64,000 nt of DNA from Nemertoderma westbladi (GCA_032718475.1 JAUCBJ010001185.1:1-64000), one strand, 5' to 3'. Counted from the first letter of the stretch, positions 25,005-36,811 are shown. Made by a program: numbers and translations. Notes: generated from the letters alone by a model not told the origin.

Positions 25005-25534
25005 AAGTTTCTAGTTGAGAATGTTGACGAGAGACATGAGGAAAGGTCCACCTAACCTAGTTGGGATCCTAACTGGAGACTAACGCGTCGCTAAACTTCA
25101 TCCGAAACTCGTTGATTCAACCGCGATGTGGTCGCCGTTTTATATTTAGGATATTTTGCCCTCGATCTCAGACAATGTTGTATTGTTGTACAAACGTGAT
25201 CATCTGTTTAACAAGTAGGTAAACTCTTCACTCTTTCGTAATGTAATTCTTATATTGTCAATGTTTGTGATATTTTTGGAGATTTATTTACAGACTGGTT
25301 TATTAATAACTAATATTATGATTAGTTAATTGTGCGATATAAATATGGAGGAGTCCTTATTGTTCTATAACAGCAGTTCGGGATTTACTTACAGTTATTG
25401 TACAACCAGATTCGATTAGCTGTTTATTCTTATTTTATGTCATGTAATTTTGGGCTAATCGTTAAATATCAAAGTTATGTAAATCAGACTATATTTTATA
25501 TATTATGGCGAACAGAAAGAACGCTACTAATAAT

Positions 25535-25682
25535 GGGGGGGGGGGGGGGGGGGGGGGCAGCATCAGAGGTAAAGCTGCTACTTAATTTCGAGTTTTTGTG
25601 AAGAGAAAACAATCCGAGTTCGAACAGTTAGGGGAGTTAAAAAAGTATATCACACACTATGGGGGGGGGGGGGGGGGGGGGG
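25535..25682 (+). repeat. Two poly(G) tracts of 23 and 22 nt
   Basis: Uninterrupted G runs lie at 25,535-25,557 and 25,661-25,682, about 100 bp apart, downstream of the SET-like gene. Similar runs occur at 11,428-11,443, in both arms of the MITE at 40,440-40,659, and as poly(C) at 46,023-46,040 and 59,411-59,430. Confidence 0.9.
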
Positions 25683-26439
25683 TCAAAAACCGGCTTATAA
25701 ACCCGGCAATAAAATGACTTTCCATTGCAGCTAGTGTTTTCGTTGGTAGCTAGACTTTCAAAAAAATACAGAAATAATCATTTAAGCATTACTTACTACA
25801 CATTGGGTCCCAATTAATTTGACCAATTTGTTTCATATAAAAAGGCTTTTATCATGAGGTTTTTTTTCTAGCACAGATATTTGAACTTCTGACTTAGTAT
25901 CTTATTTTTTTTCCAAAAAATGTTAATAAGAAATATTTATCAAAATTGAGGAGATACCGTAGCTAATTTAAGTTTGGGATGGGAAGGACCGCAATAAAAT
26001 AAAAATCCCGATCCCGAAAATTGTGGATCCCGATCCCGTTGCAAACTTCCTACTATAAAAACATCTACTAATCTTCTAAAACATACACCAATACCAAAAA
26101 AAGCATTAAAAAAACTATAAAAAAGGACTGGAGAAAATAATGGCAGACGGTGTCGCCGGGGCCAAGTACGGCCCTTTTGTTTTATGAGAGCCAGCTACTG
26201 TTTTCGTTGGTAGTTAGTGTTTCGTTCCAAAAATTATATCTAATTTTACTCGCGATATTTTTACTCGCAATATTTTTGAACTCGCGATATTATCGATATT
26301 TTTATATATAACCCTTATTCAGTGTGGATGCGAAGCTGCTGGTTCCGAAATTGCGGGATGCATGACACTTAATAAGGTACCGGTACTGAAATGTTGAAGC
26401 AATACCACCTCCGGGTCAGTTGTTGGCACAGTATACTTG
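25683..26439. other. AT-rich intergenic DNA
   Basis: No gene seen. It contains AATAAA at 25,709-25,714 and simple T- and A-rich stretches. Confidence 0.55.
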
Positions 26440-27215
26440 GCTTGATGTTATTAATTAAAGGATTCAAGGTAAGAATGAATACACGAAGTGGGGTATTCGC
26501 GCAGCACGTGACAAAAAGTGTCTTATGTTAAGTGTCAACTCGAAAGAATTATAAGTAAAGTTTAAGTAGATGTCCCCTAATTAATTTACCACCAGAGGTA
26601 GACTGGGTAACTACAGCCGATTTAAGACCCCGCAATATCTCAGTCTGAGGTCTAGTGCCATGTGTCAATCAGGAAGAAAGGATTATAAACAATATGACGT
26701 AATGGCTGAAGGTTTTCATTTCAGATATTTCTATAATGTTTCTATTTCCCCAGCGGTAGACTGGAAAACTGCCGAGGGATTACTGTCTAACACAAAGACG
26801 CAGCCTGTTGATGGTCTACGGTCTAGCATGTAGGGGCCTACTGTATAAGTTTGCCAAATGTCAGCATAAACGGATAACAAATAACGAAATAATTCACTTT
26901 CAGACCTTTAAGCGGCAAACTGTAGAAGTATAGATGGAGTAGACCTACCGTCCCACAAAGAAGCTCCCAGTTTTCTACATAGTACCGGCACATATATGCC
27001 AAGTTTCAGCTTAGACGAATTAAAGTCACGCAAATGGGAGAAGGTTTTAACTTTCAGACATTTCGCCCTCTAGCGGCAGACTGGATAACTGCAGATGAAT
27101 CAACTCCATCAAAAGACGCAGCACGTGGTCTGGTACATATACAGTATCCCAAGATTCAGTTTAAACAGATTTCGTTGATGCTCCCTGTTCACTGTGGCTC
27201 GCCCCACAAAGACCA
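26440..27215 (+). repeat. Diverged tandem repeat of about 160 bp units
   Basis: The landmark AGCGGCAGACTGGATAACTG and its variants recur near 26,595, 26,753, 26,913 and 27,073, that is every 158-160 bp. Each is preceded by a TTTCAGA(C/T)ATTTC-like stretch. The units are strongly diverged, so the array is old. The last unit leads to GTGGCTCGCCCCAC near 27,194, a landmark also found in inverted order near 31,501 and in the arms of the Polinton-like element. Confidence 0.6.
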
Positions 27216-27384
27216 TAATGTATTGTAACAAGACAAGTCAGATTTTATATAGTCATAGATACATAGCAATGCATAAAAGCAGTTTACCGCAGTACAAATC
27301 GTCTGGCAGTTTACACTGGACTAAGTCTATCACCACTTATACTGTAGGCCTACCGGTATATCGACTGACTAAATATCGTTCATA

Positions 27385-28570
27385 AACAAGAAAATAATTA
27401 TTATTTATTACAATGGAAAAAAGTAGACCTTTTTTTTCACTATTCTCGAGGCATTTTATTTACCGAGCGTCAGCGAGTTTAATAAAGGATCGAGAGAATA
27501 TTGATAAAAATGTTCTACGTTTTTTTCCGATGTAATAGGTCTACGTAATTTTATTCTTAAATTGGCACTTTTTGTTGCTTAATTCTTTAGTTAAACTTAC
27601 AGCGGTATACTGTAGTGGTACAAAATAAATTGAACTATAGTATTTTACTATATTGCTATTATATATTATTTTACTATTACTAAATTATTGTACTCTTCAA
27701 CTCCTGATGCTGCCCTACTCAATGTTAAATAATTTAGTGTTCTCGAATATTTATTACGTAACTAGAGACCGCTTAACAACATAAACCAATATTGGATATT
27801 GAGTTCCGTTTTGGTTTTGGAGTACCGGTACGCCGCGCAGACACTAAATTTGCCATACCTTTTGAGTCAGTGCATGGATTTTGCTCAAATTACGTGCAAA
27901 CCCTTTCTACGTCAATGCTGTTTGAACACATTTAATAAAATTTAAGAAATTCCACCATAAAAAATTTTTATTTTCCTTTTTTCGACGGGAAAAAAAGTAA
28001 AATCAATGCAATCATATAGGTTACTTTTTTCCCTAGGGAAAAAGTTCAACTTTTTCTCCCGATTTTGGTGTAAATTCGAGCGAAAAAGTAACAATCTAAG
28101 AATAAAAAAATGATTTTCATAAAAAATGAAAAAATAATTATTTATTACATGGGGATAAAAGTTGAACTTTTTTTCACTATTCTCGAGGCATTTTATTTAC
28201 CAAGCGTCATCGAAAGTAAATAAAGGGTCGAGAGAATATTGAAAAAAATCAGTTTTTCTACGTTTTTTTCCCCATGTAATACGTAATTTTATTCTTAAAT
28301 TGGTACTTTTTGTTGCTCAATTCTTTAATAAAAGATAGAGCGATTCCATAGTTACTGCAATTCAAATTATTATACTCTTCAACTCCTGATGCTGCCTTAC
28401 TCAATGTTAAATAATTTAGTGTTCTTGAATATTTATTACGTAACTGGAGAGCCGCTCAACAACATAAACCAATATTGGATATTGAGTTCCATTTTGGAGT
28501 TCGTCTTGCAGACACTAAAGTTGCAATATAATAACTTCTGAGTGGATGCATGGATTTGATGATTTTTTGC
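27385..28570 (+). repeat. Direct repeat pair with internal fold-back sequences
   Basis: Sequence from about 27,385-27,830 is repeated at about 28,110-28,510. Shared blocks include TCACTATTCTCGAGGCATTT...GAGAGAATATTGA, ACTCTTCAACTCCTGATGCT and ACATAAACCAATATTGGATA. CGAGGCATTTTATTTACC and its partner AATAAAGG(A/G)TCGAGAGAA form a small hairpin in each copy. The spacer (27,890-28,110) has an inverted relative at 32,160-32,480 and a direct one at 32,560-32,770, so this is a dispersed non-autonomous family. Confidence 0.7.
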
Positions 28571-29090
28571 GATTTATTTCACAATGCCGCCTTTATCATC
28601 CAAATGTCTCGTTAAATTCCGAAGATCTGATCTGATCAGATATGGATGCTAAAACAATTAATTATAAAGTTCATAATATAATTTTTATATATTTTATGAT
28701 AAAATAATATTTTTTAAGAGTGTACTAAATGTATAATGTATGCCATTCATTGGCTTACATCAGTAGCTTATGGTGGTATATTAAGTAAAATAAGGTAAAT
28801 AATGTAAGATCTCGGGAAATATAAATATGCGGAGTTTTGAGTTTACGAATGGCAGACTTTACAGTAATAAACGTCCGTATTAACCACGCGCTTTATCCAC
28901 CAAAGTATTAAGAAATAACATATCTTTCATATTTATTAACTAGGGACCACAGGTATTACTGTCACAAGTCAGACCTGATATGAATCTGTGTTGATTGATT
29001 GAGTGATTAATCGAAACTGATGAATAACGAATTTCCTAATTTCTTCAAACCATAGGTACTGTAGATACCCTAAATATAAGGTCATTTTCA
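28571..29090. other. AT-rich intergenic DNA
   Basis: No gene or clear repeat seen. Confidence 0.5.
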
Positions 29091-29295
29091 GACTAAGAGG
29101 GTCAGGGGTTTAGCAACTGGGCGCTTTGATTGGCTAATGCTGAACAGTCACTCGCAAATTTTCCGATTAAGAGGGTCAGGGGTTTAGCAACTGGGCGCTC
29201 TGATTGGCTAATATTGAACGGTCACTCGCAAATTTTCAGACTAAGAGGGTCAGGGGTCTAGCAACTGTGTGCTCTGATTGGCTAATACTGAACCT
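29091..29295 (+). repeat. Three tandem 74 bp units carrying CCAAT boxes
   Basis: Units start at 29,091, 29,165 and 29,239 with GACTAAGAGGGTCAGGGGT (GATTAAG in the second). Each contains CTGATTGGCTAAT or TTGATTGGCTAAT, the reverse of a CCAAT box (NF-Y type). The units are over 90% alike by eye. Confidence 0.85.
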
Positions 29296-31740
29296 CATTA
29301 AAACTCATTCTCATTCTCAAACTCATCCCTCATTTAAAACGACATTTTTAAATTATCCCTATGAACATGCCACCATAGTCTCTAAACTCTGGGAGGGTGG
29401 AGATTACGCGCGGGGGAGGGGGTGGGGGGTGGTTGGGTGGTCTAGAAATCGGATGCTTTTTTATTATTGGCTAATACTGAACTTTGTCGCTAATGCAATC
29501 CAAAATGCAATTTTTGAATTCTCATAAGGAACATCCCACCCCATAACACTTTGTTAGGGTTTATATAGAGATATAACTAATTTTATAAAAGTTTTTTCGC
29601 AAAGATAATTGTGAATTTAGCAACCTATTTTACTTTAATATGTAATTTATTTTTTCCCATGAAGTTTAGTTATTACAGGAATAACAGTCACATATTTTTA
29701 CAACACCTGCAGTTCAGCCTACAGTCAGACAGTGTGATGTAGATGCAATTGGGCATCCTTAGCGCCGTATAGTGGTGTGTGGTGTATCTAGTTCCGTATA
29801 TTGGAACGCCTAGTTACAACAAATCCCATGGCCATGGCAACACATAGTAACCGCGAAAAACAATGCACCTACTGTCGACTGCACAGCACAGTGCACGGTA
29901 TGTACATTTCAACGTACAAGTACTGAAGTAACCCATAGTCTGACAGACTGACAGAGTCAATTTTAGAATTTGTAGGTACCGGTTACCAGTAGGCCTACCT
30001 ATGTAATACCTACTTTACAGTGCTACTATGTACTCAGTACTACAGTAGGTCGATGCCTGGATGCGGGTATGTCAGTATGTGCTATAAAATGCCATGCTAT
30101 AGTATAAATTCATAAGTATTTTTGTACTGCTACGGCTACCGGTACCTGGCTAAGTTATCCTGTTGTTATCATCAGATCATATCAGGTCAGGGCCAGGGGT
30201 CAGGCAGACTTCAGGACCACTGAACGTGAACAGTACAGCAGTCCCCCATCCCATAATACGGTACCGGTAATACTGACATAGGCCTAGAACTGTAGAATGA
30301 ATAGAAATTCAGGATACCACGTATAAATGTAAATGTAATAATATAGGCCTATAAAATAAAAAATAAAGTACAGCAATAACTGTAGTTTAACATTAGGCCT
30401 AGTCAGTGTAATAAAATATAGTAAAATTGAGTAAGATTGGCACAATATTACGAAGCTCATATTTATTTACGTATAATATAGTAAAATACAGATTTGCATA
30501 GGCCTAATCAATATTATATTATAACAAGCTTTTTATGATGTCGATAATTGCACAATTGGTACCGGTAGCAGGTAGGCTTATTACTGTATTATCTGATGGT
30601 TTATTAATTTCTCAACATGTTCACACTAGGCTGCTACTACTTTAGATCTTATTACGGAACTAATTCATCGATTCGGGGATATACCAGTATAATGCTGCTA
30701 TAGTATATATCATATACCGGTACTCATACACATAATTACACATTGCTGCATTTGATTCCGGTGCGACGAAAATTGGTAAAGAATACGCACTAGGCTACCG
30801 ATTTAAGATTGACTGGCGGCAGTTGGTCCATGGTCCACCATCACGCACATCTACACCTATTACTGTATTAACTTTGAAGTGCTGCGCAGTTCCGAAATGT
30901 AAGTACCGGTAGATGAATACTGGAGTGAGATGCCTTGGTCAATATTTGGCAGTAGGGGACGCCATATCGACGCAAATCCGATCAATGTTAATTTATCAAT
31001 TTAATTAAGGGAAAGGAGCCGATTACCGTTACAGTGACATGTTATTCTAACCAAAACAATAGCCGCAACCCGTAACTAAAGTCAATAGATAAATTTGCAA
31101 AATAATTGAAAATAAAAATGAAATTAATAATGAAATGAAATGAAAATAATAGAAAACAAATATAAATTTCCAAAATAACTAAGGTCGTTTCTAAAATCTA
31201 AATAGCATGTTAGTGAAGTACGTAGCTTGTATAGGGTGAAATAATAATTCATTATTCTAAAAAAATCTTGGATATTATGAATAACACATAAAAATTAAAC
31301 GTTTAGAAGTGGCCATCAAGACAATATTATAACTTGAATTCCAGAAAGCTATAGAACACAGTTCTAACATTCAAACGATTACGATGTTTGTAAATATATT
31401 CTGTAAATAGGTTATCCGGGGGCAAGAAAGTTTTGGGTTTCGTTTCGTTATTTATTTGTAATTGTATTATTTACGTCATGATTATCAACGTACTCAGTAA
31501 TGTGGGGCGAGCCACAAATCCATACTTAGCATACTGGTGCAGTTATCTCAGACCATAGTTTGTCGGTTGGTTTGTCGGTATGTCTGTCGTGTAATGTTTG
31601 AAGGCCAATAACTCAGTCAATCTTTCACGAAAATAAACCAAACATCGGTAGGGCAACAAATATAGTCTGTCAAAAGTTGAAAATAAAATATGCGGTGAAC
31701 TCCCAGTCTGCCACTAGATGGCGAAATATGTTAAAGTGGA
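29296..31740. other. Intergenic DNA upstream of the MAGI-like gene
   Basis: No gene seen. The stretch has many TACCGGTA and TAGGCCTA words (for example 29,975-30,150 and 30,240-30,350). A dispersed-repeat segment lies at about 31,501-31,730, bounded by GTGGGGCGAGCCAC and CAGTCTGCCACTAGATGGCG. Confidence 0.5.
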
Positions 31741-31756
31741 ATCTAGCCCATTTCCG

Positions 31757-31765
31757 CGCCATTTT
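31757..31765 (+). promoter_or_regulatory. YY1-type element near the MAGI-like start
   Basis: CGCCATTTT fits the YY1 consensus CGCCATNTT and lies about 90 bp before the ATG, a common position for YY1 sites in TATA-less animal promoters. The transcription start is not visible, and the match is short. Confidence 0.35.
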
Positions 31766-31852
31766 GGTCGGACTACCTTGAACGACCCCCCTTTGTGTCT
31801 CTCCAGGTAGCGACTCATACTGACCGCGTTATGCGAGTAAGTTGGACCACAG

Positions 31853-32050
31853 ATGGGCACTTATAACGATCAGCAGGAAGGAGAACCGAATGTGACGTCA
31901 CACAACACCGAGGACTGGGTGGACACGTTGCAGAATGTCCAAGTCCATCAGGTACTCGATGCGGACGGGAGACTCAACTTCGGGATCGAGGGTGGGGCTG
32001 ACAACGCAGAGTTCCCTTACATCGGCGTTGTATTCTACAACGAGATCAAG
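31853..32050 (+). CDS. MAGI-like scaffold, first coding exon (first half of PDZ domain)
   Basis: MAGI proteins are multi-PDZ, WW and guanylate-kinase-like scaffolds at cell junctions. This exon encodes 66 residues: an acidic leader, then WVDTLQNVQVHQV and the PDZ carboxylate-binding segment LNFGIEGGADNAEFPYIG, followed by VVFYNEIK. The GGA-(D/E)-N-x-x-FPYIG pattern matches what I recall of the N-terminal PDZ of MAGI1-3. The exon ends at AAG|GTGAGT, a near-perfect donor, in phase 0. The ATG is preceded by GGACCACAG. The second half of the domain is the exon at 63,463-63,610. Assignment to MAGI rather than another PDZ protein rests on this domain alone, since the GK and WW parts lie beyond the window. 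Confidence 0.68.
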
Positions 32051-32149
32051 GTGAGTTCCCGGGGTAAACGGGAAGTTTTTATATAACCGCCAGTTAGGGA
32101 GTTATACAAAATCTTCATGTCAAATATTCCAATTAAATTTCGTACGAAA

Positions 32150-32775
32150 ATTGAAAACCTTTTATTCTTCACAAAAGTTGTTTTATTCTTAATTGTTACT
32201 TTTTCGCTCGAATTTACCCCAAAATTTGGAGATAAAAAAAAGTAACCCATACGATTGCATTGATTTTACTTTTTTCCCCGTCGAAAAAGGTAAAATAAAA
32301 TATTTTTGGTGGAATTTCTTAAATGATCGCTGAAAGAGTAGAAAAGGTTTGCAAGTAATTTGAGTAAAATCCATTGACAAACTCTAAAGTTATTGCAACT
32401 TAAGTGTCTGCGAGGCGAACTCTAAAACGGAACTCAATACCCAATATTGGTTGATGTAGTTAAGCGGCTCATTAAGCGGCTCATTAAGCGGCTCATTAAG
32501 CGGCTCATTAAGCGGCTCATTAAGCGGTTAATTTCAAAGAGTAGAGAGAATAATTACGTGCAAACCTTTTATACTTCGATGTTCTTTCAAGTTTCAACAC
32601 AAAAGTAAAATTGAAGAAATTCCACCAAAAATATTTTAATTTCTTTTTTTCGCCGGCCCTATGGGTAACGTTTTTCCCTATGCAAAAAGTGCTCCTTTTT
32701 CTCCCGATGTTGGGATATATTCGAGTGAAAAAGTAACAATTTAAGATTAAAATATATTTGTATTCAGTGGCGTAA
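32150..32775. repeat. Fold-back element with 12 bp tandem array in its loop
   Basis: The left arm (about 32,160-32,380) and right arm (about 32,560-32,770) are inverted copies: TGTTACTTTTTCGCTCGAAT against TTCGAGTGAAAAAGTAACA, and AAAAGGTTTGCAAGTAATT against AATTACGTGCAAACCTTTT. The loop contains five perfect copies of TAAGCGGCTCAT at 32,461-32,520. The arms are related to sequence at 27,780-28,110. Confidence 0.75.
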
Positions 32776-33140
32776 AGGATAATTTCTGTGGTACCGGTAT
32801 ATTTATTTATATCTTTATGCTACCGGTATATTATTAGATTGATTTTTCTAAATCACTAAACATATTTGGTGTTTGTGAAAACAATAAAAACTAACGAAAA
32901 CAATAAGCGGTAGTCAATATAGCACATCGTCGTCAGCTGTTATTTGCGGCGATTGTCCCCCGTGGAGGATAGGGTTGGATATGTTCGTAAACAATTTCGT
33001 TAATTAATGAAAATTTCAGCACAGAGTAACTGTATTGAATTGTATAAGTTGTATGTTTGAGTAATATTATGGCGATCATATTTAGGGAAACCCAAAGATG
33101 AACAGGTAAAAACATCCAAATGGTAAAGATAAAACTAACA
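32776..33140. other. Intronic AT-rich DNA
   Basis: No gene seen. It includes TACCGGTA words. Confidence 0.5.
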
Positions 33141-34015
33141 CTACTACTACTATAATCGGCCTGCAGCATTGAAACTGCACATATTTTGTCACCACCACGC
33201 AATCCACAATTGGCAAGCCCAATGCAGCATGCATTAAGAATGCTATGCCGGCTTATCAACAAAGTTGTACCGCCACAACTCCCTATTCCCCATGACTTTC
33301 GCGAGATTATCCGCATTTCCAAGGTCATTGTCCTTTTGGGGGCGTTTCACGAAAGTCATGGACTGTCCACCATGTTTATTTTCTCCATGGGGCTGCCAAA
33401 GCACAAGATTGTACACAGACTGGTCATCACGGCGAAAACAATGTCCTACAAAGCGGATGCGGCTTCGTTCTAGTGTCAAGTTTGGGGGAACCAATGGGAC
33501 ACCTCCAATGTTATATAGTGTCTGGTTAGAGATGTGTGCATTGTACTTGACACAGTGAACCCAGCGTAGCATTCTTGTGAATCTTCCATCCAGAGATTTG
33601 GTGTCCTCAGCAGTTAGAGCCCAGCATGGACTCCCGTAGAGGAGTACTGGAACTACTACTGCTCTAAATAATCGGACCTTAAGTTTCCGATTAATTCTAT
33701 GTGACTTCCAAATCCTGGAAAGCCAATGCAATGCTGCCCATGCCTTTCCCTTACGTATTCGAAGGACCTCATCTGACTTCCGGATCCATGATCCCAGATA
33801 ACAGAAGTCGTCCACATGCTCAAGCATACCATCCTTTGAGCTTTTCATTTGCTCATCCGGTCAGAGATTTGCTGAGGACTTTCAAAGTTAACTGTCAAAA
33901 TTTGTGTATTTTTGGAGATAACAAAAAGACGAACACAAGAAGCCGTTGGGCTCCTTCTAGTGATTCTGAGAGTACTCCTAAGTCATCAGCAAAGTTTAGA
34001 TCAGCTAGGTACTTG
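33141..34015 (-). mobile_element. LINE family A copy 2, 3' part
   Basis: The 3' half of a family A LINE on the minus strand, with its tail (CTACTACTACTATA on +) at 33,141-33,153. The interval 33,243-33,848 keeps an open frame for the C-terminal region (MLEHVDDFCYLGSWIRKS to VDKPA). It ends at TACTTG (34,010-34,015), where the Polinton-like element is inserted; the 5' continuation is at 38,737-39,208. Confidence 0.88.
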
Positions 34016-35396
34016 AGTAGTAATAGTATGCCACTCTCTGCGACAGTTAGACCAACTTCGCACCTTGGGTGTTAAGTAGGTCATTAATTAATTAAACAAT
34101 TAATTAATTGGTCGATTAAACAATTAATTAATTGTTTAATCAATCGATTTGTATCAAATAATGTTGCCAAAGGCAATTTAATATGATACAAATCAATCAG
34201 ATAGGGATGCGCAATGAATAAATTGTACTATAACAAACGAAATATACAACACAATAGGCACTGTACAATATAATATACAATACATTTGTATTATTTTTGT
34301 TGTACAGTAGGTAAAGGTAGAATTAAATATAAACATGCGAGCGGGGCCCAAAACATAAATTACCCTTTCAAGAAAATAAAGTGGGCCAGTTTGGCCCTGA
34401 GTCATCCCTCAATAATCTGCGGCCGTTGGGCTCTTATTAGATGTGGTATGACTAACCCCACCATTGAGTTATACTGCATGTCAACGCGTGGGTGGGACTG
34501 CCTTGGTATGTTGCCTTGATAGCCTTTAGCTTCGTTATCATGTAAGATTGGAAACCTTCGGTTTGCATCTTACGCGCCAGCATCACCTCAATCGCACATA
34601 GGCCAACTACAACCATTAATTACCGCACATACGAGCGCATATGTTAATTTAAACCTGCGCGCCTGATCGCACATAATTAAATAAAGCCCTCTTTTAATAC
34701 ATAAGTTATATACAGTTTATCTTCAATTTATTGAATTTGTTTTTATTTACAACCCTAATTGTTCTTCTGTATTATAATTTAAGTTTTATTATAACAAGCT
34801 ATATCCTGTTAATCTTATTAATTTTATTTGTACTGAGGTTTTCGAAGGCGCTGTTTCCAATGGTCCTACTCTCAAAACGATCTAACCTACTGTATAATTA
34901 ATTACTTAAGTCTGCGAGGTATGCGTAAGTAACAAATCTCGTTTACCAGTTTTCCTTAAAAAATATGAAGCTATATTGCTTAAGATTTCTGAGGGGCGAG
35001 CCATGAGGTAAGATGTTTGAGACTTTTTTAGATATATTATTACTTAATTTTGACCCCCCAGTCGATATCTATTACAATATAGGCTATATCTTTTTGCGGA
35101 GTCACAGAGTAGTCTGAAGATCCGAGTCTGCTGCTAGAGGGTGAAATGTCTCAAAGTAAAAACCATACGGTAGCTATGAATTGGTTACTAGGCAATAATA
35201 CTACATTTTGTATAGTTAGGTCTATTGCTGATCGAACGAAAACTGCCCTGGTCCATGTGAGGATTGAACCCACGACCTATTGGAGATGTGAATTCAAAGC
35301 AACCACTACACCAAGGTGGAACAGTAACGTTTGAATTTGTTCGTTAACGTTCGAATTTGTAAGACTCTGATTTAAGACCTGAGGCACTCCCCACAC
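34016..35396 (+). repeat. Left terminal inverted repeat of the Polinton-like element
   Basis: It starts AGTAGTAATAGTATGCC and includes an AT-rich palindromic stretch of TTAATTAATTAAACAATTAA type near the end. Inner parts carry GGGGCGAGCCATGAGG (near 34,993) and a tRNA-like segment at 35,250-35,322. It ends at the CCACAGCC minisatellite. Confidence 0.9.
35250..35322 (-). ncRNA. tRNA-like segment in left inverted repeat
   Basis: On the minus strand it has an A-box-like TTGGTGTAGTGGTTGC and B box GGTTCAATCC, with a T stem GTGGG/CTCAC and partial acceptor pairing. The anticodon arm is poor, so it is a tRNA relic or SINE fragment. An identical partner sits in the right repeat at 37,428-37,500. 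Confidence 0.5.
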
Positions 35397-35605
35397 CACA
35401 CCACACCAAGCCACAGCCACAGCCACAGCCACAACCACAGCCACAGCCACAACCACAGCCACAGCCACAGCCACAGCCACAGCCACAACCACAGCCACAC
35501 CACACCACAGCCACACCACAGCCACAACCACAGCCACAGCCACAACCACAGCCACAGCCTCAGCCACACCACAGCCACAGCCACACCACACCACAGCCAC
35601 CACTT
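35397..35605. repeat. CCACAGCC/CCACAACC minisatellite, left
   Basis: An array of 6 bp CCACAG and CCACAA words with CCACAC variants. It is the inverted counterpart of the longer array at 36,919-37,354. Long frames of alternating Val-Ala, Leu-Trp or Cys-Gly on either strand are by-products. Confidence 0.9.
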
Positions 35606-35826
35606 CTCCCCACAGGAGAATATTTGTTTATCTGTTGTCAAAATGTTTAACTAATTTGATGTTTTGGTTACTCATTCATTATGCATTTAAAATAGGATCA
35701 GACAGGACTGATCATTTATAGTGGTTTATAATATATAATATATATTAGACCATTACACAAATTAAAATTACAAATACAATTACCCACCACCACACAAAAC
35801 GACTCAGAACTCAGGATCAAGTTGAC

Positions 35827-35832
35827 TTTATT
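35827..35832 (-). terminator. Polyadenylation signal for the internal gene
   Basis: AATAAA on the minus strand (CAAATAAAGTC), about 91 nt past the stop codon at 35,923. Confidence 0.55.
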
Positions 35833-35922
35833 TGTTTAATTAAGCATATTATTATGAAATTACATAATTAATACGACTAAATATAATAAATATTTCAAAC
35901 ATATACAATATTTCGGTTATAA

Positions 35923-36672
35923 TTAATGTCTCGCATTAACTGTACGACTGTTACTGTTCATAATCCTAGGTCGATATACAACAGTTGCTGGAGATATAAC
36001 TTTTCCATTCCCTACTCTGATTTTCTGTCCATTTTCATTGTCATTCTCCTCTGATGCTTCCTCACTGTCATCGCTACTCTCCTCTGATTCTTCCTCACTG
36101 TCATCGCTACTCTCCTCCGATTCATCCCCATCACTCTCATTTCCATCATTATCACTCTCCTTATGCGAATGTTTCTGCATTTCATTCAATTGTCTAATTA
36201 TTTTCTGCAATTTATTTTTATTTCCTAATACATGTCTTAATATCTCCTCATTATCTGAGTCATTATCCTCACCACTTTCATGTTCCTCGACTTCTTTCTC
36301 GCTCTCATTTTCTTCACCACCACTCTCATTTTCTTCTTTCTCTATCTCACTCTCCGTTTCATCATTCTCACTTTCCTCTGATTTATTCTCTTCCTCACTC
36401 TCATCGTCCTTTTCACTATGTGGCTGTTTCTGTATATTCTTCAAAATATTCATGATTTTCTCGAATTTATGTTTCATCATTTGTTTAATCTCTAGAAAAT
36501 CACTCTCAACTCTCTTTTTGTTTTCTTCTTCACTAAAAATATCATCATTATTTTTTAATTTCTTTGGTAATGGTTCCATTACACCTTCCTTTCTATGTAT
36601 ACTCATATGACGGGATATACTGTCTCGTCTCATTTCTTTATTACAAACCAAACATCTTTCATAGCTAGGCAT
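35923..36672 (-). CDS. Zinc-finger/acidic protein inside the Polinton-like element
   Basis: A 249-residue protein of unknown function. Residues 7-26 form a C2H2-type finger, C-x2-C-x11-H-x3-H (CLVCNKEMRRDSISRHMSIH). Residues about 60-80 and 145-165 are Lys-rich amphipathic helices (EIKQMMKHKFEKIMNILKNI and NKNKLQKIIRQLNEMQKH), each followed by a long Glu/Ser/Asp tract. This makes a duplicated helix-plus-acidic architecture. The tail is basic (VVYRPRIMNSNSRTVNARH). A TATA box lies 140 bp upstream and AATAAA 91 bp downstream. It is the only intact frame in the element. The finger plus acidic regions suggest a DNA-binding regulator or chromatin-tethering protein; that is inference. Confidence 0.8.
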   Translation of the reverse strand: MPSYERCLVCNKEMRRDSISRHMSIHRKEGVMEPLPKKLKNNDDIFSEEENKKRVESDFLEIKQMMKHKFEKIMNILKNIQKQPHSEKDDESEEENKSEESENDETESEIEKEENESGGEENESEKEVEEHESGEDNDSDNEEILRHVLGNKNKLQKIIRQLNEMQKHSHKESDNDGNESDGDESEESSDDSEEESEESSDDSEEASEENDNENGQKIRVGNGKVISPATVVYRPRIMNSNSRTVNARH

Positions 36673-36811
36673 TATATAGCAATGTCAATTGATATTATGA
36701 ATTTTCGCTGAATGATTTTACAAAATTTTAAATAAATAAAACTTTTATGAAAATAAATAAAACTTTTAAAAATAAAAATTAGAGAATGAATGAGAATGCG
36801 GTGAATGGGGG

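Noticed and set aside
36038-36610. 190-codon Ser/Leu-rich plus-strand frame
   Set aside because: It is the mirror of the Glu/Ser-rich codons of the zinc-finger/acidic gene on the minus strand, which has a TATA box, a poly(A) signal and a zinc finger.
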